64,000 bases of DNA from a bacterium (GCA_030539165.1 JAUNSO010000004.1:1-64000), one strand, 5' to 3'; shown: positions 27,887-37,500, counted from the first letter of the stretch. The notes: generated from the sequence alone by a model not told the origin. Made by a program: numbers and translations.

Positions 27887-28735
27887 CTACGCTGTGGTCG
27901 TTCCCAGAAGTTCTGCCATCTTTGTTTCGTATTCCTTCAGTTTGTTGAGGGTGTCATCGCCGATTGCCGTTTTCAGTGTTGTAGGCATCTTGTCATATTC
28001 TGTTCTCAGATCCTTGAGCTTCTGCTCGTAATCTGTAGTCAGTTCATCGACTGCCGGTAACGCTGAGATGGCTGCTGTAAAGTTTGATGCATCTGTCTTG
28101 AGCAGATCTGTCATCTTGGTTTCATATTCCTGGAATTTCTTGTATAGATCTGATGCTATGAAGGTTTTCTGATATGCTGTCATATCATCATATACCTCAC
28201 GCAGATTTGCCAGTCCGTCTGCATAGGATGATGTCAGATTGCCAACTGTCGGTAATGCATTGATTGCTGTTGCAAACTCTGTTGCCAGTGCATATGCATC
28301 CAGATAATCTTTGTCAGCTACTGTATCCAGATCATCCAGTGAATAAAGTGAACCGCCGATGGAAAGATAAGCCTTTCCGTTTTCATATACTACGTAGTCA
28401 ACCTTGCCATCTTCATAAGTTGTCTCACCTGTTGATTCAGATGTCACTTTCATGATAACCTGTTGTCCTACCAGTCCTGATGCTCTGGAAAGGTCCATTG
28501 CTGAACTCATATTCTGCATCTCTTCCAGTTCTGAGAATGTTGCAAACTGTGATATATATTCGGTATTTGATGTCGGTTCCAACGGATCCTGATACTTCAT
28601 CTGTGCAACCAGTAACTGTAAAAATGCATCCTTATCCAACGTAGAATTGCTGGACTTTGTAGTGGATGATAATGACTCGGAGGATGCCGTTAAGTCTGTA
28701 ATCTTACCGTCTACTACCGGTGCTGTAATTGCCAT
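27887..28735 (-). CDS. flgD: Hook-cap protein FlgD with C-terminal helical repeats
   Basis: A 282-residue hook scaffold protein. The conserved N-terminal export/cap region is KDAFLQLLVAQMKYQDPLEP (about 35-54) and FATFSELEEMQNM, followed by a small beta domain (about 86-140). The rest is unusual: two 64-residue copies, about 153-213 and 217-277, sharing AI.ALP.V..LT..Y...L..LR..YD.M ... EYETKM..LL. Such helical units resemble repeats of Gram-positive surface proteins and replace the usual FlgD Ig-like module. Confidence 0.92.
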   Translation of the reverse strand: MAITAPVVDGKITDLTASSESLSSTTKSSNSTLDKDAFLQLLVAQMKYQDPLEPTSNTEYISQFATFSELEEMQNMSSAMDLSRASGLVGQQVIMKVTSESTGETTYEDGKVDYVVYENGKAYLSIGGSLYSLDDLDTVADKDYLDAYALATEFATAINALPTVGNLTSSYADGLANLREVYDDMTAYQKTFIASDLYKKFQEYETKMTDLLKTDASNFTAAISALPAVDELTTDYEQKLKDLRTEYDKMPTTLKTAIGDDTLNKLKEYETKMAELLGTTTA

Positions 28736-28769
28736 ATGTATGTCTCCTTTCTGTAGACTTCCTTGTCTC

Positions 28770-30176
28770 TTACGCTGTGTAGTCTACACTATTTCCGTTC
28801 ACATCCATCATATCGACTGTGAGCTGTTCTTCCTCGTTCAGATCCTCCGGTATTCCCTCCAGATCATTCAGATTGAGATTTGCTCTGCGTCTGTTTCCTC
28901 TTCCGGTCAGTTCGTCCTGCTCAGGTCTCTCATCGTTCATGCTGCCGTCAAAGTCACGGCTCAGATTGTTCTCTGCCACTGTCACTTCTACTGCTTCTAC
29001 TTTGATGCCCTGCTCATTCAGTGTCTCCTTCAGCTGCACCATCTGTGTTTCCATGGCTGCCTTCACTGCCTCACTCTGGACTGCCAGCTGTGCTGTCAGA
29101 TTTCCGTTTGCTGCGGTGATCTGGATGTTGACCGTGCCCAGGCTTGCCGGATGCAGCTGCATCTCTATAGATGATGTGTCTGCGTTTACATTGACTTTAA
29201 TGTAATCCGTAACCTGTCTCATGATGTTTTCCCCTTCTGCATTCGCATACGATCTGACGGTTTCAATGATGTCTCCTACGCTGTTTGTCGTCTGTGTCGT
29301 CACTGTCTGCGGGGTGGGAAATAACCCTTCTTTGTTCTCTGTTCCGTGTTCCGGCTGTTTTTCCTGATGCTCTCCTGCTGTTTCATTTGTCTTTGCAGCA
29401 TCGCCGGCTGTGGTTTGTTCATTCAGGCCCGTCGTATCTGTCATGCCGTCGGCGGTTCTCGTGTTCTCATCAGCCGTGACCTCTACCTTTAAGGGCATCG
29501 GTTCTGATACAGGCTTTGTCTCTTCCATCATCGGCTGTTCCTTGCCTGCCTTTGCAAGTGCCTCGGAAAACTGCTCATCTGTCATGTTGAACTGTTCCTG
29601 AATGCTGCCGGATAAATCCTCTGCCATCTGCTGCAGTTCCTTCACATCTGCATACAATGTTTCATCTGTTAAGAGAGCCATCGTATCTGTACTGCCTGTG
29701 AGTTCTGTCATCAGAGTCATGATATTGTCCGGATTCAACAGATCCTGTGGTGATAATCCAAGTGTCTGCATCGCTGCAATCAGCTCTTCTTCTGTAATGC
29801 CGAACTTATCCATGATGGCTTCCTTGAGATCTTCCACTGCCTCATCCACTTCTTCTTTGAAGTTTCCGACTGCTTCTGTGTCCTCCTGACCCGGTTTGTC
29901 TTCGACCTTCCGGCTGTCCTTCGTGTCTGATGCCCGATCGCTTGCGTTCAAGTCTTTCTTGCTTGAATCCTTCACGTTTTCTGGCTTCTGATCTGTCTTT
30001 GCCGGTTCAGTCTTTGTGGTTTTGGAAACATCTGGCCGGTTTATATCGTCGGACTTTCTTGCCGCGCTATCCATCACCTTGCCGAAATCAGCTGTTCTAT
30101 CAGCTGTGTTTCCTGCGCCACTGCTTGTAACATTCATAAAATACGCTTTCACGTCTGTTACAGGTGTACTGGTCAT
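28770..30176 (-). CDS. fliK: Hook-length control protein FliK
   Basis: A 468-residue molecular ruler. The N-terminal two thirds are acidic, Thr/Glu-rich and poorly conserved; the C-terminal domain carries the FliK pattern IEMQLHPASLGTVNIQIT ... VKAAMETQMVQLKETLNEQGIKV. The ATG at 30176 is chosen because GGAGG lies 7 nt upstream. A sigma-D-like promoter lies upstream. Confidence 0.92.
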   Translation of the reverse strand: MTSTPVTDVKAYFMNVTSSGAGNTADRTADFGKVMDSAARKSDDINRPDVSKTTKTEPAKTDQKPENVKDSSKKDLNASDRASDTKDSRKVEDKPGQEDTEAVGNFKEEVDEAVEDLKEAIMDKFGITEEELIAAMQTLGLSPQDLLNPDNIMTLMTELTGSTDTMALLTDETLYADVKELQQMAEDLSGSIQEQFNMTDEQFSEALAKAGKEQPMMEETKPVSEPMPLKVEVTADENTRTADGMTDTTGLNEQTTAGDAAKTNETAGEHQEKQPEHGTENKEGLFPTPQTVTTQTTNSVGDIIETVRSYANAEGENIMRQVTDYIKVNVNADTSSIEMQLHPASLGTVNIQITAANGNLTAQLAVQSEAVKAAMETQMVQLKETLNEQGIKVEAVEVTVAENNLSRDFDGSMNDERPEQDELTGRGNRRRANLNLNDLEGIPEDLNEEEQLTVDMMDVNGNSVDYTA

Positions 30177-30283
30177 TCCTATTCCTCCTTCCATGTTCAG
30201 TTTTCAAGGTTCATGGGGTATTTCCTTACCCCGGTATAATAATCCGGTCTCTTTGAGAGAGACTAAGGTTATTATTATAGTTA

Positions 30284-30311
30284 TTATCGGAGAGACAGTA
30301 GAAAAACATTA
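30284..30311 (-). promoter_or_regulatory. Candidate sigma-D promoter before fliK
   Basis: The minus strand reads TAAT (30311-30308), a 16-nt spacer and TCCGATAA (30291-30284), close to the sigma-D/FliA consensus TAAA-N15-GCCGATAT. A TATAAT follows a few bases downstream but has no good -35. The 175-bp gap also holds GTCTCT/AGAGAC and CCTTA/TAAGG inverted repeats in the leader (about 30221-30265). Confidence 0.45.
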
Positions 30312-30351
30312 GGCTCTCTGCGTATTTTTAGTTCTCTTTTTTAGTTCTTTT

Positions 30352-31227
30352 TTAGTTCTCCGGATCCATGATCTTCGTGATCTTGGAGGCCAGTGCTGCA
30401 TCCATGGCACCGAGTATCTTTGACCGGTCTAGAGGATCCATGGCTTTCAGTATTTTCGCCGTCAGCTCCAGATTATCCGGCATCTGTTCAAAGATGGCAG
30501 CTGCCTGTTTTGGCTTCATCTGTGAGTATGCCTGTACATAATCCTTCAACAGGGCATCCTCTTCGATCTGCTGTACAACCTGCTTGTACAGATACTCTGC
30601 CGTTGCAGGATCAATGCTCTCATAATACGCCTTATACTCGGAGATATCCGGTGCATTGTCTGCAAACACGACCTCCTCATAGAACTGCGTCTTGAGCTTC
30701 TGAAACTCAATCTGATTGTCCTCAAACGTCTGCAGGCGCTTGACCTCATCCTTCAGAGTCTGGATCTGGTTTTCCTGATCTGTTGTATTGGTGTTCTCAC
30801 CTGCCAGCTTCACCTGTTCCAGTTCCTTGTTCAGACGGTCAATCTCTGCCAGCGCCTCTTCAAGCGTCTTGAAGTCAGCCTCCTGTGCCACCTCTGCATC
30901 AGTCTGTTCCGGCAGGATCATCCTGACCACCGGTACATCCTTTAAGATCGGACGCAGCACCGATGAGCCGAAGCCTCCGACATCCAGCTTGATCAGCAGT
31001 CCCAGAATGGCAAGCCAGATCAATACAATGAAAAAAGTAATCAATACAATCGAAAGAGAGCCGCCCTCCTCTTCTGATTCTGCCTCATCGTATGGTTCAT
31101 TTTGAACAGGAGGCAGCTCAGTCGTTTCGCCGGCATCATTATTTTTTTTCTTTTTACCGAAGAGCTTTTTCTTCTTTGGTGCTTCCTGCTCCTCGTCTAC
31201 ATCTTCCTCTTCTTCTCTTAATGGCAT
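30352..31227 (-). CDS. YlxF/MotE-like protein with MgtE N-like domain
   Basis: A 291-residue protein: charged Lys/Glu-rich N-terminus (1-50), one membrane helix (about 57-80), a coiled coil (about 118-175), and a C-terminal MgtE N-terminal-like domain (AYSQMKPKQAAAIFEQMPDNLELTAKILKAMDP). This is the architecture of B. subtilis YlxF and alphaproteobacterial MotE. Position between fliJ and fliK is the same as ylxF. A structural or chaperone role at the motor is likely but unproven. Confidence 0.82.
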   Translation of the reverse strand: MPLREEEEDVDEEQEAPKKKKLFGKKKKNNDAGETTELPPVQNEPYDEAESEEEGGSLSIVLITFFIVLIWLAILGLLIKLDVGGFGSSVLRPILKDVPVVRMILPEQTDAEVAQEADFKTLEEALAEIDRLNKELEQVKLAGENTNTTDQENQIQTLKDEVKRLQTFEDNQIEFQKLKTQFYEEVVFADNAPDISEYKAYYESIDPATAEYLYKQVVQQIEEDALLKDYVQAYSQMKPKQAAAIFEQMPDNLELTAKILKAMDPLDRSKILGAMDAALASKITKIMDPEN

Positions 31228-31247
31228 ATATCCTACCTCTTACTTCA

Positions 31248-31697
31248 TTATTCTTGTTCCTTCTGCCCGTAGCGGTAGCTTGTCAGCTCATCAATTTCCT
31301 TACTTTCTTTCGCGTTCTCTTCCTGCACAAACTCATCAAATGCGCGTTCACGCAGCTTTTCGTGTGTCTTGCGTTCCTGCATGACTGCCTGGAGCTTTGC
31401 CCGGGCAGCATCGACTTTGCGTTCTGCTGCTCTGACCTGCAGCTGCTGTGCTGCGATCAGTTCATCCATTGTCTTGGATGCCTGTTCATTTTCCTTGATT
31501 CTGTCCAGCTGTAATGTTTCATGCAGCAGACGGACGATTTCATCCTCGTAAGCCTGCTTCCGCTGCTTTAATGTTTCCAGCTTTTCTTCTTCCTCCTGCA
31601 GCGCACGATTTGCAAGAGCGAATTCCATCCTGGCCTGTTCCTCCAGTTTGCTCTTTACATCCAGTATGTTCTGCATTCTGTAGCGAAATCTAGACAT
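31248..31697 (-). CDS. fliJ: Flagellar export chaperone FliJ
   Basis: A 149-residue, almost wholly coiled-coil protein (FRYRMQNILDVKSKLEEQARMEFALANRALQ...). FliJ joins the export ATPase FliI to the gate protein FlhA. Identification rests on coiled-coil pattern, length and position between fliI and the ylxF-like gene. Confidence 0.88.
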   Translation of the reverse strand: MSRFRYRMQNILDVKSKLEEQARMEFALANRALQEEEEKLETLKQRKQAYEDEIVRLLHETLQLDRIKENEQASKTMDELIAAQQLQVRAAERKVDAARAKLQAVMQERKTHEKLRERAFDEFVQEENAKESKEIDELTSYRYGQKEQE

Positions 31698-31715
31698 TGA
31701 TCAATATTCTCCGCA

Positions 31716-33017
31716 TCAGTTCTGAAAGATATTTTCCAACAGTTCAATCACTTCGTCAAACGTAAACTTCTCATCCACACCCTGCATCAGAAATCCGTTG
31801 ACTGCATCTATTTTGGCAATGGCAAAATCTATATTCGGATTGGCACCGTTTTTATAAGCACCGATATTGATCAGATCCTCGGCCTCTGTATAGGTTGCCA
31901 GTACATTCTTTAATTTTCCTGCAACCGCCTTATGTTCCTTTGTAGCGATCTGTGACATACAACGTGAAATGCTCTGCAGTACATCAATTGCCGGATAATG
32001 ATTTTTATGACCCAGCTTACGGCTGAGCATGATGTGTCCATCCAGAATGCTTCGTGCCGTATCTGTAATCGGCTCATTAAAATCATCGCCGTCTACCAGC
32101 ACCGTATAAAGTCCGGTAATCGAGCCGACTGATGAATTGCCCGCACGCTCCAGAAGCTTTGGCATCTCAGCATATACACTCGGTGGATATCCTCGCGTTA
32201 CAGGCGGCTCACCACCTGCCAGTCCGATTTCCCGCTGAGCCATAGAAAAACGGGTCAGGGAGTCCATCATCAGCAGGACATCCTTTCCTTGATCCCTGAA
32301 ATACTCTGCAATCGCAGTTGCCGTCTTGGCGGCTTTATTTCTTAAAATAGCGGGTTTGTCTGAGGTTGCCACGACTACGATCGAACGCTTCATGCCTTCC
32401 TCGCCCAGATCCCGCTCGATAAATTCTCTTACCTCACGTCCGCGCTCACCGATTAATGCAATGACATTGATATCGGCTTTTGTGTTTCTGGCAAACATGC
32501 CAAGCAAGGTACTCTTGCCGACACCGGAACCGGCAAAGATACCGATTCTCTGGCCTTTTCCTACCGTCATCAGTCCGTCTACCGCCTTGACTCCGAGCGG
32601 CAGTACCGAATCAATAATGACTCTCTCCATAGGATCCGGAGGTGGTGCTTCTACCGGATAGGTCTGTCCGGAGTACAGTGCCTCTCCGTCTGACGGATTG
32701 CCAAAACCATCCAGTGTCTTTCCGAGCAGTTCATCGCCAACCCTTACCGAAAGCGGGTAGCCCAGATTTTCAATCATGCAGCCAAGGGCAATGCCCTCTG
32801 TATTTTCATAAGGCATCAGGAGCGTCTTATTATCCTTAAAGCCTGTCACCTCGGCCATGATCGTCCTGCCGTCCTCAGTCGTGATCTGACACAGATCGCT
32901 GAGCTTTGCGTCCGGGCCCACAGATTCTATCGTCAGACCCACGACATTGACTACCTTACCGAGCTTTTTATAAAATGTCTTTTCAGTTGCCCGATCATAC
33001 TTGTCAAAGTCTATCAT
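31716..33017 (-). CDS. fliI: Flagellum-specific ATP synthase FliI
   Basis: A 433-residue ATPase of the flagellar type III export system, related to F1 beta subunits. Walker A is GIFAGSGVGKSTLLGMFA, Walker B region VLLMMDSLTRFSMAQREIGLA, and the signature PPVTRGYPPSVYAEMPKL is complete. Standard length. Confidence 0.97.
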   Translation of the reverse strand: MIDFDKYDRATEKTFYKKLGKVVNVVGLTIESVGPDAKLSDLCQITTEDGRTIMAEVTGFKDNKTLLMPYENTEGIALGCMIENLGYPLSVRVGDELLGKTLDGFGNPSDGEALYSGQTYPVEAPPPDPMERVIIDSVLPLGVKAVDGLMTVGKGQRIGIFAGSGVGKSTLLGMFARNTKADINVIALIGERGREVREFIERDLGEEGMKRSIVVVATSDKPAILRNKAAKTATAIAEYFRDQGKDVLLMMDSLTRFSMAQREIGLAGGEPPVTRGYPPSVYAEMPKLLERAGNSSVGSITGLYTVLVDGDDFNEPITDTARSILDGHIMLSRKLGHKNHYPAIDVLQSISRCMSQIATKEHKAVAGKLKNVLATYTEAEDLINIGAYKNGANPNIDFAIAKIDAVNGFLMQGVDEKFTFDEVIELLENIFQN

Positions 33018-33020
33018 CTC

Positions 33021-33887
33021 TTATTCCTTCACATAGGATAACAGTTTCAGTTCCTTCTCGAGACCGGACAGCTGCGTCCCAAGTCCGCAGTCAAAAATGC
33101 CCCCTCCTGTCTCGATCAGGCATTCACCCTCATTTAGCGTTACATCCTCAATGATCTCCACATTTGCCGCATGTGCGATTCCGGCAAGCAAAGCCTTCTT
33201 CTGCATACTGACATATCCGTAATCTTCTTTTGATACGTGAATGATAAAATCCTTACTGCTCTCTATCTTACGTACAGCATCCTGAATCAGATAAAAAACA
33301 ACATCCTTATTTTCAGCAAACTGTACATGGAATACATGCTCATAAATGTCCGTCAGCTTATCGACAAACATCGGCTCCAGCTCTTCCAGCTGCTTCTCAT
33401 ACTCAGCTTCCATCTGGGTCTGCTGCTCACGCAGCTGCTTTTCCATGGCTGCGTTCTTTTGCAGTCCCTCCGTATAGCCTTTATTATAGCCCTCTGAATA
33501 CCCGTCCTCTGCAGCTTTCTGGTAGGTCGCATTTGACTCGGCTATCGCATCATCTATGATCTGCTTTGCCTCATCCTTAGCCTGATTCACGATTTCCTCA
33601 GCCCGTTCTCTTGCTTCCTGTTCGATGGCTGCCGTATCGACCTGTACTGCAGGGTGTATGACCGCCGCTGCTTCAGCTTCTGTAATCTCGCCATCTGCGA
33701 GCAGTCTCTCTACCTGAGATGCGTCCAGTCCTTCTGCAAATTCTGTCTCAAAGTTTTCTTCCGGAGTCTCTTCTATCACTGCAGCCAGCTGCTGGATACG
33801 TTCTTCAATCAGTTTGTTGGAGTCTATGACTCTGGTGTTCTGCCCCTCGTTGGACACATAATTTGCTTTTAACAGATTACTAGACAA
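33021..33887 (-). CDS. fliH: Flagellar assembly protein FliH
   Basis: A 288-residue regulator of FliI, rich in coiled coil, with the FliH/YscL-type C-terminal domain (LTDIYEHVFHVQFAENKDVVFYLIQDAVRKI). The start is probably the TTG at 33887, eight bases before the end of fliG, because GGAGGTGA lies 8 nt upstream inside the fliG end; an open frame continues upstream to another TTG at 33938 without good support. Confidence 0.9.
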   Translation of the reverse strand: MSSNLLKANYVSNEGQNTRVIDSNKLIEERIQQLAAVIEETPEENFETEFAEGLDASQVERLLADGEITEAEAAAVIHPAVQVDTAAIEQEARERAEEIVNQAKDEAKQIIDDAIAESNATYQKAAEDGYSEGYNKGYTEGLQKNAAMEKQLREQQTQMEAEYEKQLEELEPMFVDKLTDIYEHVFHVQFAENKDVVFYLIQDAVRKIESSKDFIIHVSKEDYGYVSMQKKALLAGIAHAANVEIIEDVTLNEGECLIETGGGIFDCGLGTQLSGLEKELKLLSYVKE

Positions 33888-34902
33888 CGATCTCGTCACC
33901 TCCGCCTCTGGAGATAACAATCTCTGCTGAATCCTCAAGACGTCTGATCGTATTCACGATCTTCTGCTGTGCTTCCTCAACATCCTTCATACGGACAGGT
34001 CCCATAAATTCCATATCTTCCTTGATCATAACTGCCAGACGTTTACTCAGATTATTAAATACTGCCGTCTGTACCTGCTCATTTGCAGACTTTAATGCCA
34101 TCGCCAGATCTGTGTTGTCCACATCACGCAGCACACGCTGGATGGCTCTGTCGTCCAGAAGCAGGATATCCTCGAATACGAACATCTTCTTTCTGATCTC
34201 GTCTGCTAACTCCGGCTCATCAATTTCAAGTGTTTCCATGATATGCTTCTCAGTGCTGCGGTCAACTGTATTGAGGATCTCAACCACAGCATCGACGCCA
34301 CCGATGATGGTGTAATCCTGATTGACCAGTGATGACAGCTTGGATTCCAGTACCTTTTCTACCTCTTTGATGACCTCAGGTGATGTTCTGTCCATCATAG
34401 CCACACGTTTCGCTACATCTGCCTGTCTGTCAGGCGGCAGTGCCGAAACAATCATCGCAGCCTGTCCCGGATTCAGATACGCCAGAATCAGGGCGATTGT
34501 CTGCGGATGCTCATCCTGTATGAAGTTAAAGAGCTGTGAAGCCTCTGTCTTACGTACAAATTCGAACGGCTTTACCTGCAATGACGCGGTCAGTTTGCCG
34601 ATTACATCCAGTGCCTTGTCTGCGCCAAGTGCTTTTTCCAGAAGTTCCTTCGCATAGCCGATACCGCCCTCAGCAATATATTGCTGTGCCAGACATACTT
34701 CGTAGAATTCATTGATCACTGCTTCCTTCAGCTGTGGAGTCACACTGCGTGTATTCGCAATTTCCAGTGTCAATTCCTCTATTTCCTCTTCCTTGAGGTG
34801 TTTAAAAATCGTCGCGGAACGTTCAGGGCCAAGTGCAATCAATAATATTGCAGCCTTCTGTACGCCTGTTATTCCTGCACTGCTTGTAACCGGGCGAGCC
34901 AT
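33880..34902 (-). CDS. fliG: Flagellar motor switch protein FliG
   Basis: A 340-residue rotor protein that transmits torque from MotAB. Features include GVQKAAILLIALGPERSATIFKHL at the N-terminus, the middle EHPQTIALILAYLNPGQAA (EHPQ motif) and the C-terminal charged torque helix (LDDRAIQRVLRDVDNTDLAMALK). The ATG at 34902 follows GGGGGT by 9 nt and leaves a 7-nt gap after fliF. Confidence 0.97.
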   Translation of the reverse strand: MARPVTSSAGITGVQKAAILLIALGPERSATIFKHLKEEEIEELTLEIANTRSVTPQLKEAVINEFYEVCLAQQYIAEGGIGYAKELLEKALGADKALDVIGKLTASLQVKPFEFVRKTEASQLFNFIQDEHPQTIALILAYLNPGQAAMIVSALPPDRQADVAKRVAMMDRTSPEVIKEVEKVLESKLSSLVNQDYTIIGGVDAVVEILNTVDRSTEKHIMETLEIDEPELADEIRKKMFVFEDILLLDDRAIQRVLRDVDNTDLAMALKSANEQVQTAVFNNLSKRLAVMIKEDMEFMGPVRMKDVEEAQQKIVNTIRRLEDSAEIVISRGGGDEIVV

Positions 34903-34909
34903 ATATGAT

Positions 34910-36523
34910 TTACCCCCATTCCTCATTCAGCCAGTTGCGAAGTAGTGCTGCAACAGCATCCGGATTTTCATCCACAAATTTTTCTATCATCAATCTGGTT
35001 TCAGACTTTGATTCTACATCAATATCCTCAACATTTGTATGCTCCTGTGTAGAAGTCAGCAGCGTCTCAACCGACAGCTCTTCTTCCTGTGGTACTTCTT
35101 CCTTCTTTTCACTCCGCATACCGGAGAAGACCACAAAGCCAAGCAGTCCGAGAATCAGTACGATCAGTACGATCTGCAGGATATCCGTCACGCTCATCGC
35201 AGTCGATTCACGTTCCTGGAAGATTGGTACATCGTATGCGATCAATGTAATGCTGTCTGCCGGAATACCCGTTGCATTGGAAACAAGGGTCAACAGCTCT
35301 GCATCTGCATCTCTTCTGACCTTATCACTGTTGGCTGCCACAAACTCCTGAAATGTGATACCGTCCAGCAGTCCCTGCGCCCTCAGCTCTTCTTCTTTGT
35401 AAATCACATAATGAGATGCCGTAACAGCAATCGACGACTGATTATACTGAATGGATCCGGGTGGGATTGTCGTATCAATAATCTCTTCATTCGGCAGGTA
35501 ATCACGCGATTCCTCTGTAACAGAATAGTTACTGTTTGCATTATCCGGAATCACATAGGTCTCCTCTGTATTGGTATCAGTGCCCGGAACTCCCCCGGAA
35601 TCGCCTGCACCCTCTGCTGCATAGGTATCTTCATGAGATAATACTCCCTGACTCTGACCTTCTGCAGGGGTATAGTTGTGATTGGTTCTGTTTGTTGCTG
35701 AAAAGTCAAGAACCAGATTGGGAGCCACCTTGACATCCTCAAACAGATTGGTTCCGAGCAGTACCTGTATGACCTCCTGCTTGACCAGTCTCTCTGCCTC
35801 TGTCTTGAGTGCGATCTGATTAGACGCATTGACGGAAGAAGTATTGGCTTCTGCCGCGCTTGCACCGGAGAACAGTAAATTACCGTTTGTATCTATAATC
35901 GTAATATTATCTCTTGTTTTATTGCCCAGTGCTGTTGCTACTGACCATGCCAGATTGTCTGCTACGCCTACGGGCAGTTCTTCATTCAGCTCCAGCATGA
36001 CGCTGGCATAGGCCTCTTCTTCCTTGGCCAACAGTGTTCCGTCATTATCAGGCAATGAAAATGTGACATATGCCTTTTTGACAGCATCCTGTGTTTCCAG
36101 CTGTGTTTCCATCAGAGATTCCATGTACAGCTTGTACCGCTTGGTCTTGTCAGACTCCGTGGTGGAAAAGCCTCCCGCCAGTGCTGTTTCGATATCATAG
36201 CTGTCTGCCGGATATCCGTTTGCGCCTAACAGCAGTGTTGCTTTTGAAATGTCCTGCTTCAGAACAGAGATGATCAGTCCGTCATCTGTGGTCTGATAGG
36301 CTGTATCATTGCTCGTCAGCAAATCTGTGATTGCTGCCGCTTCTTTTGTCGTTTCACAGGTAATCAGGGTCTCGTACTGCGGTCTGGTTAATATAGTCGC
36401 TAAAATTGCGAGTGTCAAAGCGACACCCACAACCACGGAAATAATAATCGTTTTCTGTTTTGCATTGAATTTATTCCACCATTCTAATAGCTTCTGTGGA
36501 ATCTCCCTTAGTCTGTCCAGCAT
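34910..36523 (-). CDS. fliF: Flagellar MS-ring protein FliF
   Basis: A 537-residue MS-ring protein with two membrane helices (about 25-45 and 446-467), the YscJ/FliF ring-building region (LLGANGYPADSYDIE ... TKRYKLYMESLMETQLETQDAVKKAYV) and a C-terminal FliG-binding tail (DENPDAVAALLRNWLNEEWG). Standard gene order fliE-fliF-fliG. Confidence 0.97.
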   Translation of the reverse strand: MLDRLREIPQKLLEWWNKFNAKQKTIIISVVVGVALTLAILATILTRPQYETLITCETTKEAAAITDLLTSNDTAYQTTDDGLIISVLKQDISKATLLLGANGYPADSYDIETALAGGFSTTESDKTKRYKLYMESLMETQLETQDAVKKAYVTFSLPDNDGTLLAKEEEAYASVMLELNEELPVGVADNLAWSVATALGNKTRDNITIIDTNGNLLFSGASAAEANTSSVNASNQIALKTEAERLVKQEVIQVLLGTNLFEDVKVAPNLVLDFSATNRTNHNYTPAEGQSQGVLSHEDTYAAEGAGDSGGVPGTDTNTEETYVIPDNANSNYSVTEESRDYLPNEEIIDTTIPPGSIQYNQSSIAVTASHYVIYKEEELRAQGLLDGITFQEFVAANSDKVRRDADAELLTLVSNATGIPADSITLIAYDVPIFQERESTAMSVTDILQIVLIVLILGLLGFVVFSGMRSEKKEEVPQEEELSVETLLTSTQEHTNVEDIDVESKSETRLMIEKFVDENPDAVAALLRNWLNEEWG

Positions 36524-36586
36524 AGGTTATGCTCCCGGTTTAATTTATTAACGCACGTTTGGCGGAAAAATCTGTGATTTTCCTAA

Positions 36587-36620
36587 GATCGAAGCTTTTC
36601 GCTATGCGAAAACTTCGATC
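36587..36620 (-). promoter_or_regulatory. Hairpin overlapping the fliE stop
   Basis: GATCGAAGCTTTTCGC (36587-36602) pairs with GCGAAAACTTCGATC (36606-36620) with one bulged base and a 3-nt loop. The stem enters the fliE stop codon (36619-36621). No T-run follows. It resembles the hairpins after flgB and flgE and may stabilise the upstream message or reduce read-through into fliF. Confidence 0.7.
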
Positions 36621-36933
36621 ACATCTGTATCTGCATGATTTCTTTGTAGGCTTCGATGAATTTGTCGCGGAGCGCTACTGTGTATTGCAGCGCTGTAGAT
36701 GCTTTTGCTGCAGCGATTGACAGATCGTGAGTGTTCTCTGATAATCCGAGTGCAAACTTGATCTGTTCTTCTTCCGCATCCTTCATCAGACTGTTTGTAT
36801 CAGAAATATTGCTCATAGCAGAGTCCAGCATCGAGCCAAAGCTCTCATCCGCAACAGTCTTGCTGGTAGATGCATTTGTTGCTGCATTCGCAATCGCAGA
36901 TGAACTGACGTTATATAATGCAGATATATCCAT
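36619..36933 (-). CDS. fliE: Flagellar hook-basal body protein FliE
   Basis: A 104-residue rod adapter that joins the MS-ring to the rod. The C-terminal pattern LSENTHDLSIAAAKASTALQYTVALRDKFIEAYKEIMQIQM is typical. It is the first substrate of the export apparatus. Confidence 0.94.
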   Translation of the reverse strand: MDISALYNVSSSAIANAATNASTSKTVADESFGSMLDSAMSNISDTNSLMKDAEEEQIKFALGLSENTHDLSIAAAKASTALQYTVALRDKFIEAYKEIMQIQM

Positions 36934-36978
36934 CCCTTAATCCTCCCTAAACAAATTACATGGAAATCAATTCTGATC

Positions 36979-37428
36979 CTATGCCTGTCCGATGTCCAGA
37001 CCCTTGACAGCCATGGATTTGCTGGCCGTAAATGCTGTTGCATTGGCTTCATATGCACGTGATGAATCGATCATGTTGGCCATCTCTGTCACGATATTGA
37101 CATTCGGATACCAGACGTATCCGTCATCATCAGCATCCGGATGAGCAGGATCATAGACCTTTGTCATCTCATTGACTTCATCCTCATATACACCGCCGAC
37201 CTTGACACCGTCTCCGACATCCTGTCCGGTTGCTCTGGCATAGATCGTCCCAAACTGGGTTGGATTGCCGTCCTTTTCCTGAAACGTGACAATTTTGCGG
37301 CGATAGGGTGTACCGTCAGCTGTTCTGGTTGTATTGGCATTCGCAACATTCTGCGAAATGATGTCCATTCTGTAACGCTCGGATGTCATGCCGGAGGCGT
37401 TGACACCGAAACTCTTGAATATACTCAT
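36979..37428 (-). CDS. flgC: Flagellar rod protein FlgC
   Basis: A 149-residue proximal rod protein. The N-terminal SGMTSERYRMDIISQNVANANT motif and the C-terminal NIVTEMANMIDSSRAYEANATAF region are diagnostic. It lies between flgB and fliE. Confidence 0.96.
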   Translation of the reverse strand: MSIFKSFGVNASGMTSERYRMDIISQNVANANTTRTADGTPYRRKIVTFQEKDGNPTQFGTIYARATGQDVGDGVKVGGVYEDEVNEMTKVYDPAHPDADDDGYVWYPNVNIVTEMANMIDSSRAYEANATAFTASKSMAVKGLDIGQA

Positions 37429-37500
37429 GTGATATCCTCCTTTGTAACTGATAAGAGTTTATAAAGGGTTGCTGTACAAATACTCATTTCGGGTGAGGAG

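Noticed and set aside
30193..30215. Sequence resembling the TTGAAAACTG element of rRNA spacers
   Set aside because: A short match next to fliK with no rRNA around it; probably chance.
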